The translations under genes were made by a program, and so were the position numbers. Shown here piece by piece: positions 1 to 7,486 of a DNA stretch of 64,000 nt. Numbering within the stretch: the stretch's first letter is position 1; each line of letters opens with the position of its first letter. Origin of the DNA: Paenibacillus andongensis (lineage in GTDB: Bacteria > Bacillota > Bacilli > Paenibacillales > NBRC-103111); NCBI RefSeq assembly GCF_025369935.1, contig NZ_CP104467.1, positions 4,471,001-4,535,000 on the forward strand, written 5' to 3'. The notes beneath the pieces were generated by a model. The model made no database searches. It was not told where the DNA came from and was given only the letters and a program-made list of their open reading frames with translations.

Positions 1-230
1 TCCGCCGACAATGCTTTGGCAAGTTGTGTTTTACCGGAACCGGCGTCACCTTCTAACAAAATATTGGCGATTTTCATCTCCCCGCGATGCCAGTTGCGCT
101 TTATTTCTTTACAAATACGCAATTCTTCTTCACTTACCTTATGAGATAACGGCTTTTTCCAAATAAGTCCTTCTTCTATCTCCGTCAGTTGCCTTGTTGG
201 CGACAATTTATATTCATCCTGATTGTTCAT
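1..230 (-). CDS. AAA-type ATPase, N-terminal part (cut by window edge)
   Basis: Reading leftward from an ATG at 230 the frame is open to the window edge, giving about 76 residues. It contains a Walker A loop, GDAGSGKT, near residue 64, preceded by a short charged helical region. This spacing resembles MoxR/AAA_5-type ATPases, which remodel partner proteins, but Walker B and the C-terminus lie outside the window, so the subfamily is inferred. A GGAAAGGTG ribosome site sits just upstream. The gene follows the DUF6530-like gene by 24 bases on the same strand, so the two are probably co-transcribed and may act together. Confidence 0.75.
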   Translation of the reverse strand, partial: MNNQDEYKLSPTRQLTEIEEGLIWKKPLSHKVSEEELRICKEIKRNWHRGEMKIANILLEGDAGSGKTQLAKALSA

Positions 231-254
231 ACCTTTTCACCTTTCCTAAATTGG

Positions 255-734
255 TTAATACCCCATCTCTTTCAGAAGACTGGATAAGACACGAAGGCGT
301 TCGCCAATCATTTCGCCATCATCACTAAGAGCTTGAGCAAACAGCTTAATATCATTATCGATCATGGGATTTTCTGCACACACGGACACACTCATCGCAT
401 CCCCTTGCAGCCCAATGCGGTCAATCATCGTGTTATCAGGGTCATACATTTTCGGGAAACGATACGCGTCCTGAAAATATAAGTTGCTTCTGCAAATCAA
501 AATGGCAAGGTCAAGAACACGGTGCATAGGCAACTCTTCCGACTGCCTTGACCATTTTTCCCCTGTGTATCTCCATACTTTTGCTGAGATATCGACCTTT
601 CCCCTATCATTCCATTGGGCCAATCCTAGGGACAGACCTTTTGCATCCGTATTTCGGGCGTACCGGCCGTCAACCTGCTCATAGTTTTCTGAAACAATAA
701 CTGGCTTATGTTTTAAAGTAGTTGGTATTTTCAT
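255..734 (-). CDS. DUF6530-like protein of unknown function
   Basis: The product is 159 residues, soluble, with no signal peptide or membrane segment. The N-terminal half carries a conserved-looking stretch around GRYARNTDAKGLSLGLAQW (residues 24-42). I associate this with the uncharacterised DUF6530 family from memory, so the family name is moderately certain. The ATG at 734 is preceded by GGAG at a spacing of about 11. The gene lies immediately upstream of an AAA ATPase on the same strand, which suggests a two-gene (or larger) unit continuing beyond the window. An AT-rich block of repeated TTAGTAA motifs lies 30-75 bases upstream. No enzymatic motif is recognisable. Confidence 0.75.
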   Translation of the reverse strand: MKIPTTLKHKPVIVSENYEQVDGRYARNTDAKGLSLGLAQWNDRGKVDISAKVWRYTGEKWSRQSEELPMHRVLDLAILICRSNLYFQDAYRFPKMYDPDNTMIDRIGLQGDAMSVSVCAENPMIDNDIKLFAQALSDDGEMIGERLRVLSSLLKEMGY

Positions 735-761
735 TTGTTTACACGCTCCATCATTCGATTC

Positions 762-806
762 ACTAATTTACTAATTCAGTAATTTACTAAATTACTAAAA
801 TTTAAA
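762..806 (-). promoter_or_regulatory. Iteron-like AT-rich repeats upstream of the DUF6530-like gene
   Basis: On the minus strand this block contains four near-copies of TTAGTAA or TTAGTGA, plus an opposing TTACTGA, spaced about 9 bases apart in pairs. Adjacent copies form small palindromes such as TTACT-aattc-AGTAA. It covers the expected promoter position for the gene starting at 734. A repressor or activator array is the simplest reading; simple AT-rich drift is the alternative. Confidence 0.45.
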
Positions 807-911
807 TTAATATTACCCTGCATTTCATCATCTGTCAATCCGGTTATTTAACCATAACTCGCTCATACGAAATGTATTTTCGATCAGCAACTAGCAACTT
901 ATATCGTTAAA

Positions 912-1002
912 ATGAAAAGAAAAACGGCTTACGCCGTCCTTGAATACGAGGGCCAAGCCTGTTAGCTAACGATGCTTAACAGGGGCACGCTTCTATTGCC
1001 CC
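912..1002 (-). terminator. Three consecutive hairpins ending in an intrinsic terminator
   Basis: Reading leftward, the hairpins are GGGGC/GCCCC (1002-982), CCTGTTA/TAACAGG (983-958) and ACGGC-gtaa-GCCGT (937-924). The last is followed by a T-rich run on the minus strand, as in a Rho-independent terminator. The structure lies directly downstream of the alcohol dehydrogenase remnant, so it is probably the old terminator region of that gene. The first two hairpins have no clear role. The interval 735-1054 holds no convincing gene. Confidence 0.55.
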
Positions 1003-1054
1003 AATCTCAAAAAACATACAAGTATCCTAATTATCTTTTACTCAAATGATCGAG

Positions 1055-1153
1055 TTAGAACTTGATGCAAATCTTTCCAAAATGCGATCCCTTCGCTAAG
1101 TAATGCAGCGCATCGACTGCACGTTCGAATGGGAACACACGGTCAATGACCGG
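1055..1153 (-). pseudogene. 3' remnant of a zinc-type alcohol dehydrogenase / quinone oxidoreductase
   Basis: The minus strand encodes 32 residues ending in a stop at 1055. They include VFPFERAVDALHYLAKGSH and the ending FGKICIKF, which is the typical C-terminus of medium-chain NAD(P)-dependent alcohol dehydrogenases. An in-frame stop at 1154-1156 precedes the segment, and no catalytic or Rossmann region is present nearby. The rest of the gene has therefore been deleted. A palindromic repeat lies just upstream (1201-1241), close to the break. The family call rests on remembered family endings; a protein search would settle it. Confidence 0.7.
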
Positions 1154-1200
1154 TTACTGTCCCGCTTTTTTTTGATAACAAGTCTAATTTAAAGAGAACA

Positions 1201-1241
1201 GGGCTGACCCCAAGTAGATTGTATCTACTTAAGGTCAGCCC
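1201..1241. repeat. REP-like long palindrome
   Basis: The inverted repeat has two nested arms: GGGCTGACC pairs with GGTCAGCCC, and AAGTAGAT pairs with ATCTACTT, around a three-base loop. It lies 20 bases beyond the rhodanese stop, so it could act as a terminator, but neither strand has a good T-run after it. Its GGTCAG-type arms and its position at the edge of a decayed gene suggest a REP-type element or an insertion-sequence end. Confidence 0.5.
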
Positions 1242-1261
1242 CTATCATTATCTATCATCAG

Positions 1262-1651
1262 TTATTCAACATCAAAACCCGCATCTTTCCAAGCGGCAGT
1301 ACCACCATCGATATAAGCCACGTCTTGAAAGCCCATTTGTTTCAGCAAGTAGGCTCCTAAGGAAGCTTGTCCGCCTGCTCCGCATGTAACCAAGATGGGG
1401 CGGTTCCTATCGGAAAGCCGCTCGTCACGCAGCCGCTCAGGCACGCCTAAATCCGCTCGAATTGGCAGCATACCTAAGGAAATGTTTACACTGCTTGGAA
1501 TAAGTCCGCATGCTCCTGCATCCGCGGCATCCTGGACATCAATGACCAAAGTCTCAGGATTAGCATTCATTTTTTCTCTTGCTTCCTTAGAGGAAATTCC
1601 AGGCACATTCTCGCGAGCTTCAGTTACCATGTCTTTAAAGGTTTTTGCCAT
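1262..1651 (-). CDS. Single-domain rhodanese-like protein
   Basis: The product is 129 residues of one rhodanese domain. Landmarks are the VIDVQDAADAGACGLIPSSV stretch and the active-site loop CGAGGQA, whose cysteine would carry a persulfide. Such proteins transfer sulfane sulfur to acceptors such as cyanide or thiols; the substrate here is unknown. I chose the ATG at 1651, which has AAGGAG 11 bases upstream. A GTG at 1663 overlaps that ribosome site and is unlikely. The protein is cytoplasmic with no signal peptide. The gene stands alone between a decayed alcohol dehydrogenase and a DinB gene. Confidence 0.85.
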   Translation of the reverse strand: MAKTFKDMVTEARENVPGISSKEAREKMNANPETLVIDVQDAADAGACGLIPSSVNISLGMLPIRADLGVPERLRDERLSDRNRPILVTCGAGGQASLGAYLLKQMGFQDVAYIDGGTAAWKDAGFDVE

Positions 1652-1734
1652 TTTGGTTTGCACTCCTTGTTTAATGGTTTATATAAATTAGCTGTTACTT
1701 ACTAAAGTCTCATCTTTAATCCGACTTCTACATA

Positions 1735-2247
1735 TTATGCGGGGTAACCTCCGCCAGGTGGCGGCCAAGCTCCATTCATTCGGCGGAGCAAAACGATTTC
1801 TCCCAAGTGATAGGAATTGTGAGAGGCAATGTTGCGCAAAATCCCTGCTTTCGTCTCCGTCGGAAACTTTTCAAGAGTTTCATCTAGTTGTGATGTTCGA
1901 GCAATCTCACAAGCTCTCTCAATCCCTTGTAGAAAATTTTGAACGATCGTCTCCCATTCCTCTTCACTCTCAGGACTTGCTGCGCTAGGCCAACTGTCCA
2001 TAACATGCGAAGGCAATTCGGGCTTGCCACCCTCAAGGTAAGCCAACAAAAATACCTGCCAGTAGCTCATATGCTTCAACAACTGATATATGGTGTATGG
2101 CGCACCCGCGGTGCTAGTACCTGCAAGTTCAGCAGTAATATCGCGCAGTGCTCTGGTTATCGGAATATGCCCTCGTTCTCCTACTAATGATTTCACAAGT
2201 GCTTCACCAAATGCTTTATTGGATTCATTCATAGACATCGCTGTCAT
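1735..2247 (-). CDS. DinB-family (DinB_2) putative metal-dependent protein
   Basis: The product is 170 residues with the four-helix DinB/YfiT pattern: a metal-ligand His in LLKHMSYWQ near residue 60 and a second pair in the C-terminal HNSYHLGEIV motif. These proteins bind a divalent metal and often act as thiol transferases or stress proteins; the specific reaction is not deducible. The ATG at 2247 has AAGGAG seven bases upstream. The C-terminus is proline- and glycine-rich. The gene is monocistronic on the minus strand, divergent from the VOC gene. Confidence 0.82.
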   Translation of the reverse strand: MTAMSMNESNKAFGEALVKSLVGERGHIPITRALRDITAELAGTSTAGAPYTIYQLLKHMSYWQVFLLAYLEGGKPELPSHVMDSWPSAASPESEEEWETIVQNFLQGIERACEIARTSQLDETLEKFPTETKAGILRNIASHNSYHLGEIVLLRRMNGAWPPPGGGYPA

Positions 2248-2509
2248 CTCCAGTCTCCTTCTGTCATTTTTGATGTATATTCCTAATTTATTAACCCTAA
2301 ATTAAATTGCTCAAAATATAATTTCGTAAAATCATAATATCCCAAATATATGAAGCATGTCAAGTCGGTTCATTTTCCGCAGGAACGTGTAAGTATCACC
2401 GACATTCATATAATTTTTATATTTGTTCATCCGATGGTATATTGGTTTTAGAATGGTTAAATGATACAATATGGAAATGATAGACAATCAAACCTGAGGA
2501 GTGAATGTA

Positions 2510-2938
2510 ATGGCTATTGATGTATATCTTAATTTTAACGGAAACACTCGTGAAGTTATTGAGTTTTACGCAGAAGTATTTGGACTAGACAAGCCACAAA
2601 TCATGACCTTTGGAGATACACCACCCGACCCATCCTATCCTCTTCCTGAGGAAGCCAAACATTTAGTTATGCATGCACGCTTAAGCATTTCTGGAAGTAC
2701 AGTTATGTTCTCCGATGTTTTCCCGGGCATGCCTTACATTGCCGGTAACAACATTAGCCTTTCCTTAGTGAGCAAAGATATCGATGAAGTGAAGTCAGCT
2801 TTTCATAAGTTGAAAGAAGGCGGCAAAGTAGGCATGGAGCTTCAAGAAACTTTCTGGAGCAAATGCTATGGCAACCTAGAAGATAAATTCGGCATTCAAT
2901 GGCAGTTTAACTACGACAATGGTGAAACGGTTTATTAA
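2510..2938 (+). CDS. VOC (glyoxalase superfamily) protein, PhnB-like
   Basis: The product is about 142 residues of the PhnB/3-demethylubiquinone methyltransferase-like branch of the vicinal oxygen chelate fold. It opens with VYLNFNGNTREVIEFYAEVF and ends with EDKFGIQWQFNY, both characteristic of that branch. The biological substrate of PhnB-like proteins in Firmicutes is unknown. I chose the ATG at 2510, preceded by TGAGGAG with an eight-base spacer; a GTG at 2501 overlaps the ribosome site. A bidirectional terminator follows, and cls converges from the other side. Confidence 0.85.
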   Translation: MAIDVYLNFNGNTREVIEFYAEVFGLDKPQIMTFGDTPPDPSYPLPEEAKHLVMHARLSISGSTVMFSDVFPGMPYIAGNNISLSLVSKDIDEVKSAFHKLKEGGKVGMELQETFWSKCYGNLEDKFGIQWQFNYDNGETVY

Positions 2939-2957
2939 TTAAATTTTTTCACTATAC

Positions 2958-3009
2958 AAAAAGGATATTCAATCTTTCTTTCTCAAGAAAAAATTGGATA
3001 TCCTTTTTT
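2958..3009. terminator. Bidirectional terminator between the VOC gene and cls
   Basis: AAAAAGGATATTCAAT pairs with ATTGGATATCCTTTTTT around a loop of about 20 bases. A-run and T-run flank the stem on both sides, so it can end both converging transcripts. Confidence 0.9.
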
Positions 3010-3017
3010 ACATTCAT

Positions 3018-4475
3018 TTACAATATCGGAGAAACCAATTTCGATACGGACTCCAGAAACCGAATCCGTAAGGACCGCTTATCATATTCCTCCAATGTCA
3101 GCTCCATACAGCCGTCCATATCCTTCCAGAACGTGTTTTCCAGCTTCTTCGCCGTCTCCGCATGATACATCAAGGCGTTAGTCTCGAAATTCAGCCGAAG
3201 GCTGCGAATATCGAAGTTGGCCGTCCCTACAGAGGCAACCTGCCCATCGACGATGATCGTTTTCGCATGAAGGAAGCCTTGATCATATAAGTAGCATTTC
3301 ACTCCAGCTCGCAGCAATTCACCTACATAATACAAGGAAGCCCAATGTACAAACATATGGTCTGCTTTCTCAGGGATCATGATTCTAACGTCAATGCCCG
3401 ATAGAGCGGCAATGCGCAGCGCATTCAACATACTCTCTTCAGGGATAAAATAAGGAGTCTGCAGGAGGATTCTGCACTTGGCCATGTGAATCATTTTAAG
3501 GAATGTAAACACGAAATGCGGCCATGCTTCATTAGGTCCACTTGCCACAATCTGCATTGGCACGTGTTCCAGGCTATTGGCTTCCACCATAGTTTCGGGA
3601 AAATACTCAGGCGCAACTTCCATTTGATGCACGGATGCTAAGTTCCAGTCCAGAATAAATCTCGACTGCAAAGCGCGAACGACGCTTCCGGTCAAACGAA
3701 GGTGTGTATCCCGCCAGTACCCAAATCGCGGATCTAAACCCAGATATTCATTACCGACATTGAATCCGCCTATGTACCCAATCTGACCATCAATAATAAC
3801 CAATTTACGATGATTGCGATAATTTACCCGATAGTTCAGAAATGGAATTCGTGATGGGAAAAATGCCGCTTTTTGCCCGCCAGCCTTAAGGAAATCTCGA
3901 AAAAAGGAATCCTTCAACGACCTTGAGCCAATATCGTCATATAAGAATTTAACGTGGACCCCCTGCTCCGCTTTCCTCGTGAGAGCTTCCATGATCTTGT
4001 GACCCAACGAATCATTCTTAACGATATAATACTGCATATGTATATGGGACTCCGCAGCTTCAATTTTCGTCAGTAAATCATTGAATTTAGCAACACCGTC
4101 TGTGAAAATATGTACACCATTATCCTGCGTGAGGAACGCATCATTCGTTGCGACATTCAAATAAATCAAATCTCGGTACTGACTTACCATCGGATCAATA
4201 TAGGGCAGCGTCCCGTCGATTAGCTGTTCTCGCTGCTCTGAAATGACGGTTTGCACTCTTTCTAGCATGCGGCGATTCCATTTATACAGTTTTCTGCGGC
4301 TTAAATTTTGTCCAAGCATCACGTAGAGTAGGAATCCGAGGATCGGAATGAATAAGAGCACCATAAGCCATGACCAGGTTGCCGCCACGTTTCGACGTTC
4401 TAAGAACACAACCGTTATGGCAAGTAAAATATTGATCACAAAGACGACAGTTAGTACATGTGATAGCCAGTCCAT
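3018..4475 (-). CDS. cls: Cardiolipin synthase
   Basis: The product is 485 residues. It begins with two hydrophobic segments (the PLDc_N region) followed by two phospholipase D catalytic domains, each with an HKD motif: HRKLVIIDG in the first and HAKTIIVDG in the second. It condenses two phosphatidylglycerol molecules into cardiolipin and glycerol at the inner face of the membrane. The ATG at 4475 has GGAG seven bases upstream; a further ATG at 4493 lacks a good ribosome site. Length and motif order match the clsA type. The gene appears monocistronic, ending at the shared terminator with the VOC gene. Confidence 0.93.
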   Translation of the reverse strand: MDWLSHVLTVVFVINILLAITVVFLERRNVAATWSWLMVLLFIPILGFLLYVMLGQNLSRRKLYKWNRRMLERVQTVISEQREQLIDGTLPYIDPMVSQYRDLIYLNVATNDAFLTQDNGVHIFTDGVAKFNDLLTKIEAAESHIHMQYYIVKNDSLGHKIMEALTRKAEQGVHVKFLYDDIGSRSLKDSFFRDFLKAGGQKAAFFPSRIPFLNYRVNYRNHRKLVIIDGQIGYIGGFNVGNEYLGLDPRFGYWRDTHLRLTGSVVRALQSRFILDWNLASVHQMEVAPEYFPETMVEANSLEHVPMQIVASGPNEAWPHFVFTFLKMIHMAKCRILLQTPYFIPEESMLNALRIAALSGIDVRIMIPEKADHMFVHWASLYYVGELLRAGVKCYLYDQGFLHAKTIIVDGQVASVGTANFDIRSLRLNFETNALMYHAETAKKLENTFWKDMDGCMELTLEEYDKRSLRIRFLESVSKLVSPIL

Positions 4476-4538
4476 AACACCACTCCAAACCATTTATATC
4501 CACTCTTCACTATTATACCTGAATTTCGACAAATTAGG

Positions 4539-4573
4539 AAAAGACCCCCTATTCACATCGTGAATAAGAGGTC
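4539..4573 (-). terminator. Terminator of the small gene at 4590
   Basis: GACCTCTTATTCAC pairs with GTGAATAGGGGGTC on the minus strand, followed by TTTTCC. It lies just past the stop codon at 4590 and upstream of the cls start. Confidence 0.8.
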
Positions 4574-4589
4574 ATTTACAAGCTGCCAT

Positions 4590-4793
4590 TTATGCTATTT
4601 TCTTAATTAGGCACAGTTTTCTTAAATAATAAACGCCGCCTACTTTAATGACATCATCCGAATAAGCTTCAATCAATGAACCTGCGTCTTCCAATTCACC
4701 ATCAAACCACACCTCTACAGGTGTTTGAAACAACATGCAATGATACATATCTGCATCCGTTAAACATACCTCAGTCCGGCTCATTATGAACAA
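4590..4793 (-). CDS. Small acidic protein of unknown function (67 residues)
   Basis: I do not recognise a family. The product is soluble, acidic in the middle (a FDGELEDAGSLIEAYSDD stretch) and basic at the C-terminus (LRKLCLIKKIA), with three cysteines. The TTG at 4793 is six bases from AGGAG and so fits better than the ATG at 4784, which is 15 bases away. A clear terminator follows, which supports a real gene. It lies between cls and the glycogen operon and has its own terminator, so a functional link to either is not evident. Confidence 0.65.
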   Translation of the reverse strand: MFIMSRTEVCLTDADMYHCMLFQTPVEVWFDGELEDAGSLIEAYSDDVIKVGGVYYLRKLCLIKKIA

Positions 4794-4876
4794 CTGCCTC
4801 TCCTAAAAAAATTTCACCCGGTAATGTCTTTATCGACACGATCAAGGAAAAAATGAAGAGGAACTAGATAGAAGAA

Positions 4877-4905
4877 GAGACTGGAAGCAAGTTGCCTCCA
4901 GTCTC
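4877..4905 (-). terminator. Terminator of the glycogen operon
   Basis: GAGACTGGA pairs with TCCAGTCTC just downstream of the glgA stop. The minus-strand tail is pyrimidine-rich (TTCTTCT), so termination is plausible though the T-run is interrupted. Confidence 0.75.
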
Positions 4906-4908
4906 CTT

Positions 4909-6348
4909 TTAAGCGTTGGGATTAACCATTACTTTATAAAGTGCGATATACTGCTGCGCTGACTTTTTCCAGCTGAAATCGCCTTTTTTCATATTTTGCT
5001 GAATTTTCAGCCATGCCTCTCTATCATTCTTGTAGAAAAATACAGCACGTCGAATGATATGCAGCATGTCATGCGCGTTATAATTGCTGAATGTGAACCC
5101 GGTTCCTTCACCCGTGAATTCATTGTAAGGCTGCACGGTATCTTTCAATCCGCCAGTTTCTCTGACAACAGGTACAGATCGATAACGTAGTGCGATCAAC
5201 TGTCCAATCCCACAAGGCTCGAACTGTGACGGCATCAAGAATAAGTCAGATGCGGCATAGATTTGATGGGCTAATGATTCATCGAAATAGATTTGAGCAG
5301 ATACTTTATCTGGATGCATCTGAGCCGCATATCGGAACATTTGCTCATAACTATAATCGCCAGTACCGAGAACGACGAGTTGAATGTCTAAAGCGAGAAT
5401 CTCTGAAATGACATGCTGGATGAGATCAAGCCCTTTTTGCTGTACCAAACGAGTGACCAACGCAATCATTGGTACATCAGCGTTCACAGGCAGACCCAAG
5501 CGCTCCTGTAGAGCTAGCTTATTCTGCTGCTTCTTCGGTAAGGAATCTCGATAATTCACCACTAGATGCGAATCGGTCATGGGATCGAACACATCATAAT
5601 CAATACCATTGACGATGCCCGTTAATTGATCTTTGCGATGGCGCAGCAGGCTGTCCAAACATTCACCATAAAAAGGAGTTTGAATTTCCTCCGCATAGGT
5701 CTGACTTACCGTTGTTATCCGATCCGAATAGAGGAGCCCGCCTTTGAGGAAGCTTGCTCCACCATGCAATTCAAGCGCTGTTCCGGTGAAATGATCGTCT
5801 GATAAACCGAACAAATCTTTTAGTAGGGATTGATCAAACACACCTTGGTATTTCAAATTATGAACGGTAGACATCGTCTTCATCTCGCTATAGAAAGGGA
5901 GATGTTGATAATGCGCCTTTAGCAGGACAGGAATCATACCCGTCTGCCAATCATGGCAATGAATCACATCCGGCTGGAAGTCAAGTAACGGGAGCGCCTC
6001 AATAACCCCTCTGCAGAAGAACCCAAAACGCTCCGCCTCGTCGCCATACCCATAAATGCCTGGACGCTTGTAATAAAATTCATTATCCACGAAATAAAAA
6101 GTAACTCCATCATGCTGAAGCATCTCTATCCCGATGTATTGCTTTCTCCAACCGATGTACACATCAAATGTGATTACCTTCGTCATTGCTTTCCGATATA
6201 CAGCAGGGATATCGCCATATTTAGGTAAAATAACCCGCACATCCAGTCCTTGACGAGTAAGCTCCTTTGGTAACGAGCCAATTACGTCAGCTAGACCGCC
6301 TGTTTTAATAAAAGGTACAGCCTCAGATGCAGCAAATAAAACTTTCAT
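4909..6348 (-). CDS. glgA: Glycogen synthase (ADP-glucose type)
   Basis: The product is 479 residues, the normal size for bacterial GlgA. The ADP-glucose-binding KTGG motif is at residues 15-18 (KTGGLADVIG). The C-terminal GT5 domain carries PSQFEPCGIGQL and a conserved RETGGL segment. It extends alpha-1,4-glucan chains from ADP-glucose in the cytoplasm. It is the last gene of glgB-glgC-glgD-glgA, 22 bases after glgD, and is followed by a terminator. The ATG start begins directly with the family's KVLFAASEAVPFIKTGG pattern. Confidence 0.96.
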   Translation of the reverse strand: MKVLFAASEAVPFIKTGGLADVIGSLPKELTRQGLDVRVILPKYGDIPAVYRKAMTKVITFDVYIGWRKQYIGIEMLQHDGVTFYFVDNEFYYKRPGIYGYGDEAERFGFFCRGVIEALPLLDFQPDVIHCHDWQTGMIPVLLKAHYQHLPFYSEMKTMSTVHNLKYQGVFDQSLLKDLFGLSDDHFTGTALELHGGASFLKGGLLYSDRITTVSQTYAEEIQTPFYGECLDSLLRHRKDQLTGIVNGIDYDVFDPMTDSHLVVNYRDSLPKKQQNKLALQERLGLPVNADVPMIALVTRLVQQKGLDLIQHVISEILALDIQLVVLGTGDYSYEQMFRYAAQMHPDKVSAQIYFDESLAHQIYAASDLFLMPSQFEPCGIGQLIALRYRSVPVVRETGGLKDTVQPYNEFTGEGTGFTFSNYNAHDMLHIIRRAVFFYKNDREAWLKIQQNMKKGDFSWKKSAQQYIALYKVMVNPNA

Positions 6349-6370
6349 CTTCCTACTCCTTTTATTTGAT

Positions 6371-7480
6371 CTAGATCACTTTCGTTTTCGCAGCAATGAA
6401 TGGTGCTTTGTTATCTCCCGTTAAGACACGTCCGCGACTAATGAAGACATCCTTATCCAGGATTGCGTTCTCAATAATAACATTCTCTTCAATCTCACAG
6501 TTTTGGAGGATGATACTGTTCTTCACGTAAGCACCTTTTCTGATTTTGACACCACGGAACAGGATACTATTCTCCACTTTACCTTCGATGACACAGCCGT
6601 TAGCGATGAGTGCGTTTTTAGCTGCTGCGGTATCCAAGTACTTCGCTGGCGGTTCATCCTTAACCTTCGTGTAAATCAGGTTTTTCTGGAAGAATAACTC
6701 TCTCCAGATCGCCGGATTAAGCAGCTGCATACTGTGCTTGTAATAGCCTTGGATCGAATTCACAATCCCTACATGGCCTTCAAATTTGTAGCCATACACA
6801 CTCAGCTTATCAATGTTTTTCATAATGCCATCGCGCACCAAATGATCGTAACCTTGCGCTAAGCAAGATTCAACCATATCCAGCAGGAGCGCTTTGCTCA
6901 TGATGTACATTTCCATTGAAATGTTGTTAGTGCGCAATCTGCCTGTGTGATCCTCCATAAGAGTCACTTGTCCGCTATCCTTGACTGCTAGACGACGGAA
7001 TTTCCCTTGAATATCCTCATCTGTTTGCTTATAGATAACCGTAATGTCTGCTTGTGTATCCTCATGGTAACGCACAGCGTCACGCAGATCGAGATTGCAT
7101 ACCATATGGCTTCGTGAAATTATGACAAGCTCTTCTTTACCGCGATAGAAATAATCCCTATGGCTATAGAACTGGTATAAATCACCACGTGAAATGCCTG
7201 TTGGTTCATTGAGCACAGACGGGAGCACGAACAAGCCGCCCCGCTTCCGGTCTAAGTCCCATTCCTTCCCAGAACCCAAATGATCCATGAGCGAACGATA
7301 TTTATGTTGAGTGAATACAGCAACATTATCAATGCCGGAATTCACCATATTGGACAATGTAAAATCAATTAATCGATAACGGCCGCCGAACGGCACAGAT
7401 GCTGGGCAACGAAAGTAGGTCAGTTCTTCCAAATCATCCGGTTCATTCACTAAATTAATGACACCCATTACATGTTTCAC
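6371..7480 (-). CDS. glgD: ADP-glucose pyrophosphorylase regulatory subunit GlgD
   Basis: The product is 369 residues, homologous to GlgC but divergent at the N-terminus. The GGxGxRL nucleotide-binding loop of GlgC is replaced by MGVINLVNEPDD, while FGGRYRLIDFTLSN is retained. A C-terminal left-handed beta-helix of hexapeptide repeats follows (around ILFRGVKIRKGAYVKNS). GlgD pairs with GlgC to form the active GlgCD enzyme in Firmicutes and probably has little activity alone. It lies six bases downstream of glgC, so the two are co-translated or nearly so. Confidence 0.94.
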   Translation of the reverse strand: MKHVMGVINLVNEPDDLEELTYFRCPASVPFGGRYRLIDFTLSNMVNSGIDNVAVFTQHKYRSLMDHLGSGKEWDLDRKRGGLFVLPSVLNEPTGISRGDLYQFYSHRDYFYRGKEELVIISRSHMVCNLDLRDAVRYHEDTQADITVIYKQTDEDIQGKFRRLAVKDSGQVTLMEDHTGRLRTNNISMEMYIMSKALLLDMVESCLAQGYDHLVRDGIMKNIDKLSVYGYKFEGHVGIVNSIQGYYKHSMQLLNPAIWRELFFQKNLIYTKVKDEPPAKYLDTAAAKNALIANGCVIEGKVENSILFRGVKIRKGAYVKNSIILQNCEIEENVIIENAILDKDVFISRGRVLTGDNKAPFIAAKTKVI

Positions 7481-7486
7481 ACGACA

